A DNA stretch of 9,239 nucleotides from CALREA01 sp041674865. GTDB lineage: Bacteria > Patescibacteriota > Gracilibacteria > UBA1369 > UBA12463. The stretch is taken from NCBI GenBank assembly GCA_041674865.1, contig JBAYUX010000049.1, positions 1 to 9,239 on the forward strand, written 5' to 3'. A program made the translations under genes and the position numbers. The notes under the pieces were generated by a model that was given only the letters and a program-made list of their open reading frames with translations, searched no databases and had not been told where the DNA came from. Below, piece by piece: positions 1-5,998 of the stretch. Each line of letters opens with the position of its first letter. Positions within the stretch are counted from its first letter, which is position 1.

Positions 1-1128
1 ACAGCAACAACCGTAGAGCTCGGTGATGACACGGCACTCAACGCCTGCGCATTCGACACCGCAACATGGTACTGCCCAGTCGTCCTCGCAAACTCAGACG
101 GAACGTTGATTGCGCATGTCGCTAAAGACGGTTATGTAGAAAAATCTAACTACGAAACATCAGGCCTTGCTGCAAGAAATGCAAGTACTGACGCGCAAGA
201 CACAGGAACAGTTGGAAACGTCCAATATACCTACAAGATAACAGGTATTGCTATGGAGGCAACAAGTACAGATATTACAGCAACAGCAACAACCGTAGAG
301 CTCGGTGACGCTACAGCACTCAATACATGTACATTCGACACCGCAACATGGTACTGCCCAGTTGTCGCCGCAAACTCAGACGCAACATTGATCGCTCATA
401 TCGCCCTTGATGGTGTTGTAGAAAAGTCTAACTACGCAACAACAGGTCTTGCTACAAGAAGCGCAGCTACTGATGCGCAGGACACAGGAACAGTTGGAAA
501 TGTTCAATATACCTATACGATCTCGGGCATTACTTCAGAAGTTCTGGCCGCAGACCTCACAGCAACAGCAACAACCGTAGAACTCGGTGACGCTACAGCA
601 CTCAACGCCTGCACATTCAATACCGCAACATGGTACTGCCCAGTTGCCGCTGCAAACTCAAACCAGACACTCATCGCACGCATTGTTAAAGACGGTTATG
701 TAGAAAAATTAGACTATGCAACAACAGGTCTTGCTACAAGAAGCGCAGCTACTGATGCACAGGATGACGGAACAGTTGCAAGTGTTCAGTATGCTTACAA
801 GATTACAGGTGTTGCATCAGAAGCTCTCGCTGCAGACCTCACAGCAACAGCAACAACCGTACAGCTTGGTGATGCTACGGCACTCAACGCCTGCACATTC
901 AATACCGCAACATGGTACTGCCCAGTTATTCTCGCAAACTCAGACGGAACAATAATCGCTCGCATTGCTCATGATGGCTATGTAGAAAAGTCTAACTACG
1001 CAACAACAAGTCTTGCTGCAAGAGGATCGAACGATGCAGTGCAGGATACAGGAACGGTAGCAAGCGTCCAGTATGCCCTAAAGGTGACCGTAATTCGAGA
1101 AGGAGATAGCGTAGCAGTTGCCAGCTCT
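1..1128 (+). repeat. Four tandem 282-bp in-frame repeats (fifth, degenerate copy follows)
   Basis: Copies begin at 1, 283, 565 and 847, each marked by ACAGCAACAACCGTA; a degenerate fifth begins at 1129 in the same phase. The period is exactly 282 bp (94 codons). Copies 2 and 3 share about 74 of 94 residues by my count. A short (CAACAG)-like run sits at the junctions into copies 2, 3 and 4. Copy 4 is hybrid: its last third matches the degenerate fifth unit in style rather than copies 1-3. The array runs off the left edge of the window, so total copy number is unknown. Confidence 0.93.
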
Positions 1129-1794
1129 ACAGTTACCGCAGGTAACTCGTACGGAATTACATGTACCGAAGATGGTTCAACTGGTATCCATTATTGTGCT
1201 ATACCGTTAGCAAATACGGGCGTACTTGCAAGAATCGTAAATTCTGGCTATACAACAAAATACCTTACCTACACCGATCGTACAGTTAGTACTGGAGCAC
1301 AGGGTACATCAACAGCAACATTGGTTACGCCAGCTCCGCAGGGCGCTGGAACACTCGCAGTCACTAGAATTGATTCAGTAAAATCTTTTGCAACAAACGA
1401 CAACGCATATCCAACAAGCAATTCACTCGCAACCGGTGGTTGGAGATGGATATTCAACGTCACAGTTCCAACAAGTGAGACGAATGTAAAAATGAAGTTT
1501 AATGACTTTGTTAACGGCTCAAGTGTTCTCCCTGTTACAAGTAAATTGAAGTATTATTCATCACAGTCAACAACTTACAGTTCGGCGGATGCAGCAATTC
1601 AGGTTTCAGGAAATGAGTATGCTAGCTCAGCAACAGCACTCGATATCGACGCAGCACAGGATCTCGATGCTAACACAGCAGGAATACAGATACAGGTAAC
1701 AGTTGAGACAAAGGTTCCATTATTGGACAATAGCTCAGCTGCCCCACAGGGATCATATTCAACAAGCTACGGAGTTCAATCGACAGCACCATGA
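1..1794 (+). CDS. Repetitive extracellular/surface protein, 3' part (5' end outside window)
   Basis: The frame is open from base 1, so the true start lies outside the window; the Met codon at 106 is internal to a repeat. About 597 residues are visible, ending at TGA. The protein is four in-frame repeats of 94 residues, then a diverged fifth copy (about residues 377-440), then a C-terminal domain of about 155 residues that ends in a Ser/Thr/Tyr-rich tail. Each repeat carries a TATTVELGD-like start, a Cys pair (AC..WYCP), a DGYVEKSNY-like segment and a GTVxxVQY beta strand. Composition is rich in Ala, Thr and Ser with few Lys, as in secreted beta-sandwich proteins. No membrane segment or sorting signal is visible at the C-terminus. 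It probably acts outside the cell as a stalk, adhesin or S-layer-associated protein; function is inferred from architecture only. The next gene encodes an SLH protein 41 nt downstream, so the two may be co-expressed. Confidence 0.75.
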   Translation, partial: TATTVELGDDTALNACAFDTATWYCPVVLANSDGTLIAHVAKDGYVEKSNYETSGLAARNASTDAQDTGTVGNVQYTYKITGIAMEATSTDITATATTVELGDATALNTCTFDTATWYCPVVAANSDATLIAHIALDGVVEKSNYATTGLATRSAATDAQDTGTVGNVQYTYTISGITSEVLAADLTATATTVELGDATALNACTFNTATWYCPVAAANSNQTLIARIVKDGYVEKLDYATTGLATRSAATDAQDDGTVASVQYAYKITGVASEALAADLTATATTVQLGDATALNACTFNTATWYCPVILANSDGTIIARIAHDGYVEKSNYATTSLAARGSNDAVQDTGTVASVQYALKVTVIREGDSVAVASSTVTAGNSYGITCTEDGSTGIHYCAIPLANTGVLARIVNSGYTTKYLTYTDRTVSTGAQGTSTATLVTPAPQGAGTLAVTRIDSVKSFATNDNAYPTSNSLATGGWRWIFNVTVPTSETNVKMKFNDFVNGSSVLPVTSKLKYYSSQSTTYSSADAAIQVSGNEYASSATALDIDAAQDLDANTAGIQIQVTVETKVPLLDNSSAAPQGSYSTSYGVQSTAP

Positions 1795-1835
1795 GATGAG
1801 TAGGTTTGTAATTCTTAAATTTCTTTCAACGACAC

Positions 1836-2906
1836 ATGAAAAACAGAATCTTATCATCAATCATTGCTCTTGTGACTGCAGTGTCCGCAACAGTAAGCCC
1901 TGTTCTTGCTTCTGAAACTACCGGTACAATTAATACTGGGGTAGGAAGTAACGAGGCAAACGGAGTTGTGATTGCTGCGCCAAGCTTGAGTCCTGCGGCG
2001 GGAAGCTTCAGCTCAACGCAGAGCGTGACATTAACAGCAACGGGCGCATCAAATATTCGCTACACGACTGACGGAACCACGCCTAACTGTACGACACCGA
2101 CAGGCACACTTTATTCAAGTGCAATATCAGTTTCGTCTACAGCGACAATCAAGGCAATCTCCTGCTATGCAAATAGCACAGCATCTTCGGTTACATCTGG
2201 TACTTATACAATTAGCGTAGCATCTTCTGGCGGCGGAGGAGGTGGAGGTGGAGCGGTAATCACAACACCAACAACCACAACCACGACCACGACAACTACA
2301 GATACTCCAAAAACCGACACGCCGGTAAGTCTTGAGTTCAAGGACGCAAAGACTCACTGGTCAAAGGACTTCGCAGAGAAGTTGAGGACGAAGTGCGGTA
2401 TTACTGGATACAAGGACGCGAAAGGCGTTCCACTTGGAATGTTCAAGCCAGATAATAGCATCACACGTGCTGAATTGATGAAGATGGTGGTTGATTGTAA
2501 ATTCAAGAACGTTGATGTACCAACCGTAAATCCGTTTAATGATGTTCCGAAGGGCGAGTGGTATGCTCCGGCAATCGCTACTGCCAAGAAGCTTGGATGG
2601 ACGAACGGATACAACAACGGAACACTCTTCAAGCCTATGCAGCCAATCACACGTGCTGAGGCCATGAAGTTGATTCTTCTTTCACAGTTTGTGGATACAG
2701 ACGTCGTAAAAGATGCTGAATCTATGAAGCTCTTCAAGGATGTAAAAGAAGACTGGTACACAAAGTACATCACCTTCGCAGTCATGAAAGGCTTCGTCTC
2801 TGGATACAAGGATGGTAGTGGTAAGTTGACAGGATTCTTCGGAACCTTCAATAACATCACTCGCGGTGAGACGGCGAAGATTATCGTGAACGTTCAGGGA
2901 TTGTAG
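1836..2906 (+). CDS. Secreted S-layer homology (SLH) protein with CHB_HEX_C-like domain
   Basis: This 356-residue protein has a clear signal peptide: MKNR, then a hydrophobic stretch, with likely cleavage after VLA near residue 25. Residues about 49-126 (IRYTTDGTTP, IKAISCYANS) match the chitobiase/beta-hexosaminidase C-terminal-like domain, a small beta-sandwich. A linker follows with eight Gly (132-139) and a ten-residue Thr run (146-155). Then come three SLH domains at about 167-221, 232-283 and 299-353, with FKDV/FNDV starts, GY..G..FKP centres and ITRAE-type motifs; the third reads ITRGE. SLH triplets usually bind secondary cell-wall polymers, so the protein is probably anchored non-covalently to the envelope and presents its N-terminal domain. 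The ATG at 1836 is chosen because it gives an intact signal peptide; no Shine-Dalgarno is evident. Lying 41 nt after the repeat-protein gene, it is probably part of the same envelope unit. Confidence 0.88.
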   Translation: MKNRILSSIIALVTAVSATVSPVLASETTGTINTGVGSNEANGVVIAAPSLSPAAGSFSSTQSVTLTATGASNIRYTTDGTTPNCTTPTGTLYSSAISVSSTATIKAISCYANSTASSVTSGTYTISVASSGGGGGGGGAVITTPTTTTTTTTTTDTPKTDTPVSLEFKDAKTHWSKDFAEKLRTKCGITGYKDAKGVPLGMFKPDNSITRAELMKMVVDCKFKNVDVPTVNPFNDVPKGEWYAPAIATAKKLGWTNGYNNGTLFKPMQPITRAEAMKLILLSQFVDTDVVKDAESMKLFKDVKEDWYTKYITFAVMKGFVSGYKDGSGKLTGFFGTFNNITRGETAKIIVNVQGL

Positions 2907-2966
2907 TAGACACTTGTTTCGGGGCGCAGAGCTATTAGGTCGCCCGATAGATGAAATAGAAAATAG

Positions 2967-2996
2967 AAAGAGCCCCGCCAGTAGGCGGGGCTCTTT
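2967..2996 (+). terminator. Strong hairpin terminator after the SLH gene
   Basis: AAAGAGCCCCGCC pairs perfectly with GGCGGGGCTCTTT across an AGTA loop, giving 13 bp with a GC-rich core. The stem ends in TTT followed by AA, so the T tract is short. A-rich sequence on the left would also make it usable from the opposite strand. It closes the surface-protein unit about 60 nt past the stop codon and separates it from the toxin promoter. Confidence 0.85.
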
Positions 2997-3071
2997 AAGT
3001 ATCAATAAATATTAAGTCCGCTTTTTGTTAGAAAAATGTAAGATTTTTGAAAGAATTTGGTAAGGTTGGGC

Positions 3072-3080
3072 TGCTATGAT
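3072..3080 (+). promoter_or_regulatory. Extended -10 promoter for the PemK-like gene
   Basis: TGCTATGAT fits the extended -10 pattern TGnTATAAT with one mismatch in the hexamer. No good -35 lies at 16-18 nt, as is usual for extended -10 promoters. Expected transcription start is near 3087, leaving a leader of about 20 nt before ATG 3107 with no Shine-Dalgarno. Confidence 0.5.
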
Positions 3081-3106
3081 GAGGTATATATTTTTAATAC
3101 CCCTTC

Positions 3107-3496
3107 ATGGAGAAGCAATTTCAAGAATGGATTTATATCAAAAGGACACTTCATGAAAAGGTGATATTGCCACCTTACGTGCGCAAAGGTGAGATTTGGT
3201 GGACAAGCATCGGAGAGAACGTTGGACATGAAATAAATGGCAAAAGTAAGCTTTTTTCTCGCCCAGTATTGATATTCAAAAAGCTCTCTCGCTCCCTCTT
3301 TTTAGTTATTCCACTTACGACAAAGGTGAAATACGGAACATGGTTTGTGGGCTATAGGCAATCATCAGTTCAGGGATTCGCATGCTTACACCAAGTGAGA
3401 ACGGTTGATTATCGAAGATTATCAACCAAGCTAGGGGAGATTGACGATTCAGATTTTAAGCGCATAAAATCCCGCTTTCTCGAACTTTATAGCTAA
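3107..3496 (+). CDS. PemK/MazF-family toxin-like protein (putative endoribonuclease), orphan
   Basis: The 129-residue product has the PemK/MazF fold signature. RKGEIWWTSIG (26-36) opens the first strand. GHEINGKSKLFSRPVLIFKK (40-59) holds the Arg-Pro of the family. FLVIPLTTK (65-73) is the usual PLTT strand, and the QVRTVDYRRL...KLGEI segment (96-111) is the typical closing motif. MazF-type toxins are ribosome-independent or mRNA-cleaving RNases held in check by a small antitoxin. Residues 1-25 form an N-terminal extension that may be helical. No antitoxin ORF is visible directly upstream (terminator plus promoter) or downstream. It could be a solo toxin, be controlled in trans, or have taken another role. 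The gene stands alone between a terminator and a structured intergenic element, which suggests an accessory insertion. Fold assignment is good; activity is inferred. Confidence 0.82.
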   Translation: MEKQFQEWIYIKRTLHEKVILPPYVRKGEIWWTSIGENVGHEINGKSKLFSRPVLIFKKLSRSLFLVIPLTTKVKYGTWFVGYRQSSVQGFACLHQVRTVDYRRLSTKLGEIDDSDFKRIKSRFLELYS

Positions 3497-3503
3497 AATA
3501 AAA

Positions 3504-3548
3504 ATTTTCCCTGTCCTCGTGAGAAGACAGGGCCGTGGGAAAATCCCA
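3504..3548 (+). terminator. Structured element after the toxin gene (terminator or other RNA structure)
   Basis: CCCTGTC (3509-3515) pairs with GACAGGG (3526-3532). ATTTTCCC (3504-3511) could pair instead with GGGAAAAT (3537-3544), and TGGGA (3536-3540) can also fold back on TCCCA (3544-3548). These pairings compete for the same bases. There is no clean T tract, so simple intrinsic termination is not obvious. It starts 8 nt after the toxin stop codon. It may be a terminator, an mRNA-stabilising 3' structure or a small RNA; the sequence alone does not decide. Confidence 0.45.
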
Positions 3549-3599
3549 AAAAGTAACTACATTATATATTATATTTTACGATTATTCAAATAGAGTTAA

Positions 3600-3746
3600 G
3601 AGTACCATACAGATGGAAATATTGTCATAGGTGCTCGGTCGGTTCGTATCGATGAGGTTTCTTCTATTGAGGTCGATGCAGAAACTCAAAAGAAAATGGA
3701 TGCCATTGCGAAGGCCTGGAGTAAGACTAAGGGGAAAAATAAGTAG
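3600..3746 (+). pseudogene. Headless coding remnant upstream of the glycosyltransferase (unrecognised)
   Basis: The frame from 3600 to the TAG at 3744-3746 reads like a genuine protein tail: YHTDGNIVIGARSV at the front, SIEVDAETQKKMDAIAK in the middle, and a Lys-rich AWSKTKGKNK end. It has beta-strand-like then helical character. An in-frame TAA lies at 3597-3599, and no ATG, GTG or TTG occurs before the Met codon at 3696. A normal start is therefore missing. The simplest reading is the 3' end of a gene whose 5' part was lost, perhaps when the toxin cassette arrived. A frameshifted start or an unusual initiation codon cannot be excluded. I do not recognise the family. It ends 23 nt before the glycosyltransferase ATG. 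Confidence 0.45.
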
Positions 3747-3769
3747 AGTATTGAGGCAAAATTCTAAGC

Positions 3770-4951
3770 ATGGTAACATTCATCCCGATGCAACCACAGG
3801 TTTCTCTTATCATCATCGGCTACAACTCAAAGAAATTTTTGAAGACCTGCTTCGATGCGATTTTTGCGCAGACGTATGGAGGACCGCTCGAGGTGATATT
3901 CATTGATAATAACTCAACCGACGACTCAGTTGAGTGGGTAAAAGATACATACAAAAAATATCTCGACGACGCAGATAATACGTCGCGCAAACTCATCGTA
4001 ATTAAAAATACCGACAATGTTGGTTACACCGGAGCGGCAAATCAGGGGATCAAAATGAGTAAAGGTGATTACGTAGTTATCACGAATCCGGATATTATTT
4101 ATACGCCGGAGTACTTCGAAAAGGCCATTGCTCGCATGCAGCAGGACGCGAAAATAGCAGCACTCACGGGAAAGGTGGTGAAGTACGACTTCGATGCACC
4201 GAATCCTGGGCCAACAAATCTCATTGATACGGTCGGATTAGCGATATATCGCAGCAGAAGAGTTATTGATGATGGACAGGGCTTAGTGGATGACGGACGA
4301 TTCGAAACAGAAGAAGATAAGGTAAACGGTGGTCACCAAGTTTTTGGAGTCTCGGGAGCCTGCCCACTCTACCGTCGAACCGCCCTAGACGACGCAAAAT
4401 TGACCCTAGAAACGACGAAGGTAGGTCCAGACGGTACGAATGTCGTTGAGACTGAAGTCGAGTTCCTGGACGGCAATTTTTTCATGTACAAAGAGGACGT
4501 CGACTTATCATGGAGACTGACGTTGTTGGGTTGGAAATGTTGGTACACGCCGGAGGCGATCGCCTATCACGGACGTGGGACGGGAGTGGCTCAAAGATTC
4601 ACAGCCGAACAGATGTTGAATGAGCGTACGAAGTTAACACCATTTCAAAAAGGCTATTCATATACCAATCAGCGCTTGATGCAGGTAAAGAATGAGCTCT
4701 GGGGAAACTTCTGGCGAGACTTCTTGTGGATTGCGGCTCGCGAGCTCGGCTCGCTCGCCTACATGACCATCCGCGAACCATATCTCTGGAAATCCGTCGT
4801 AAATTTTTTCAAATTATTAGACGTGACGCTTGCAAAGCGCCGCCAAATTATGGCGCGCGTCGAAGAGCGTTGGCGTGAACGCGGAGGATTATCGGCCGCC
4901 GCGCGCTCCATGCAACAATGGTTCGCAAGTCAGTCCCGCTACGTCGACTAA
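3770..4951 (+). CDS. Family 2 glycosyltransferase (rhamnosyltransferase-like)
   Basis: This 393-residue protein is a GT-A fold, inverting GT2 enzyme. VSLIIIGYNS (11-20) is the first nucleotide-binding strand, IDNNSTDDS (45-53) the second, and NVGYTGAANQGI (83-94) the family helix. TNPDI (105-109) takes the place of the DxD motif. GNFFMYKEDVDLSWRLTLLG (235-254) carries the ED pair expected to activate the acceptor. The order resembles WbbL/RfbF-type rhamnosyltransferases, which add sugars to lipid-linked or cell-wall glycans on the inner face of the membrane. The C-terminal part (310-393) is rich in Trp, Leu and Arg and may lie on the membrane; no clear transmembrane helix is seen. ATG 3770 is used, with a distant GAGG 13 nt upstream; ATG 3788 (MQPQVSL) is a plausible alternative. 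Donor and acceptor cannot be read from sequence. Its 3' end lies 13 nt from that of pgeF on the other strand. Confidence 0.9.
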   Translation: MVTFIPMQPQVSLIIIGYNSKKFLKTCFDAIFAQTYGGPLEVIFIDNNSTDDSVEWVKDTYKKYLDDADNTSRKLIVIKNTDNVGYTGAANQGIKMSKGDYVVITNPDIIYTPEYFEKAIARMQQDAKIAALTGKVVKYDFDAPNPGPTNLIDTVGLAIYRSRRVIDDGQGLVDDGRFETEEDKVNGGHQVFGVSGACPLYRRTALDDAKLTLETTKVGPDGTNVVETEVEFLDGNFFMYKEDVDLSWRLTLLGWKCWYTPEAIAYHGRGTGVAQRFTAEQMLNERTKLTPFQKGYSYTNQRLMQVKNELWGNFWRDFLWIAARELGSLAYMTIREPYLWKSVVNFFKLLDVTLAKRRQIMARVEERWRERGGLSAAARSMQQWFASQSRYVD

Positions 4952-4968
4952 TACGCTACGTCGACTAA
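4937..4968. repeat. 17-bp-period tandem duplication at convergent gene ends
   Basis: CGCTACGTCGACTAA occurs at 4937-4951 and again at 4954-4968. The first copy supplies the TAA of the glycosyltransferase (4949-4951). The second supplies the TAG of pgeF on the minus strand (4965-4967). Each copy could end a gene in either direction and holds the palindrome GTCGAC. No hairpin terminator is visible between the two genes. Confidence 0.85.
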
Positions 4969-5834
4969 CGCAGTGCCGCCATCACTCCAAATCGGCCGGT
5001 AAGTTTTTCATGACGATATGAATAAAACTCGCTCGTCGTTTCGTACGTACAGATATTTGAAAACTCAATATTTTCCGCAATCACCCCTGCGTGCATGAGC
5101 TGATCTCGACTTGCCGAAAGGAAATCAACGCGATAGTTATTCGCATCCGCAAGAATGTATCGATGAAATTCCTCAGGGAGCTCACTCTTCGGATCGGTAA
5201 AATAATGGCAACATGGGCCAATCGATGGGCCAATACCAGCTATAATTTTTACAGGGTCGGCGCCGAATTCATCGCGCATAACGGCAATAGTTTTTCCAAT
5301 AATATTTTGCACCGAACCACGCCAGCCATTATGAACCATACCGAGAACGCCAGCCACTGGTTCATATAAAATAATCGCCTGACAGTCCGCAACTTGTATC
5401 AAAAGCGAGATATCGCGACGGTCGGTAACGAAGGCATCAACATCATCGACTTCATAATCACCAGCTTCATGTCGCATATTCGGAAGTTGTTTTTCGAGAG
5501 GCTCATTTTGATGAATCGAAAAAACATGATCACTGTGAGTTTGATTTGCAGAGACGAGTCGAGTTTTTGATGTGCTGGCCGGATCGTCATTATGCAAAAA
5601 TTCTCTTTCAAAAAAATCCTGCATCATCTGGCGATTTTTCATAACAGACGAATCTGGATCACCAATACCATAACGAACATTGAGAGAATCGAATGGTGCT
5701 TTACTCTGCCCGCCTTCGCGCGTAAAAACCGCATGCGCAAGATGCGCTGAATGCGGATTCAGAAGAGAAAAATGGTAGTAAGGAATGGCGGGACTTGCGC
5801 TGCTCGAATTTTGAGGGACATTTTTTTCAAACAT
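4965..5834 (-). CDS. pgeF: PgeF/YfiH family (Cu-oxidase_4, 'laccase-domain') enzyme
   Basis: The 289-residue protein matches the YfiH/PgeF family at about its usual length plus a short N-terminal extension. The three metal- or substrate-binding residues are present: His100 in SANQTHSD, Cys151 in QVADCQA, and His168 in MVHNGWRGSV. Other family signatures are AHAVFTREGG (33-42), LNVRYGIGD (51-59), IAGIGPSIGPCCH (198-210) and the closing RFGVMA (281-286). Members have been described as peptidoglycan editing factors that remove wrongly made UDP-MurNAc-L-Ser precursors, and as purine nucleoside phosphorylase/deaminase enzymes; which applies here is open. It would be cytoplasmic, with no signal peptide. 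The ATG at 5834 has no Shine-Dalgarno, and a TACAAT (-10-like, 5845-5850) lies only 10 nt upstream. Residues 1-17 are low complexity, so a later start is possible. It follows nnrD in the same direction after 164 nt. Confidence 0.92.
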   Translation of the reverse strand: MFEKNVPQNSSSASPAIPYYHFSLLNPHSAHLAHAVFTREGGQSKAPFDSLNVRYGIGDPDSSVMKNRQMMQDFFEREFLHNDDPASTSKTRLVSANQTHSDHVFSIHQNEPLEKQLPNMRHEAGDYEVDDVDAFVTDRRDISLLIQVADCQAIILYEPVAGVLGMVHNGWRGSVQNIIGKTIAVMRDEFGADPVKIIAGIGPSIGPCCHYFTDPKSELPEEFHRYILADANNYRVDFLSASRDQLMHAGVIAENIEFSNICTYETTSEFYSYRHEKLTGRFGVMAALR

Positions 5835-5901
5835 CGTAGAAGTGATTGTAATGGAGCGAACGAGGGGGGTCGTGTCTTCGCAAAACTCATTGTACAGAAA
5901 A

Positions 5902-5943
5902 TATTCCAGATGGAATACAAAGTTATTCTCCGTGGAATAACTT
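5902..5943 (-). promoter_or_regulatory. Two adjacent dyads upstream of pgeF (possible operator)
   Basis: Dyad 1 is TATTCCAGATGGAATA (5902-5917), 7-bp arms around 2 bases. Dyad 2 has AAGTTATTC (5920-5928) and GAATAACTT (5935-5943), 9-bp perfect arms around 6 bases. Both contain the half-site TATTC/GAATA. Their centres are 22 bp apart, about two helical turns. A -10-like TACAAT on the minus strand sits at 5889-5894, so dyad 1 would lie in the promoter spacer. Dyad 2 could also act as an AT-rich hairpin after nnrD, but it lacks a T tract. Confidence 0.5.
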
Positions 5944-5998
5944 CTGCCAGAGAGTCTTTTTGAATATAGAGCCCGGTGAGCGCAGAATCTGCTACGAT

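Noticed and set aside
1..1128. Tandem repeats as a possible CRISPR or other non-coding array
   Set aside because: The 282-bp units are in-frame, diverged by codon and encode a domain; there are no short direct repeats separated by unique spacers.
1792..1794. TGA as glycine (code 25) in the repeat protein
   Set aside because: Reading through adds only three residues before TAA, and no other supported gene has an in-frame TGA. The standard code explains the window, although one TGA stop is weak evidence.
3631..3906. Plus-strand ORF of 91 residues overlapping the glycosyltransferase start
   Set aside because: It is out of frame with both the protein-like tail at 3600-3746 and the GT2 gene, and has an Arg/Leu-rich composition without family motifs.
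5982..5992. GCAGAATCTGC palindrome just past the nnrD stop codon
   Set aside because: The arms are only 5 bp with a single central base and no T tract. Chance is the simplest explanation.
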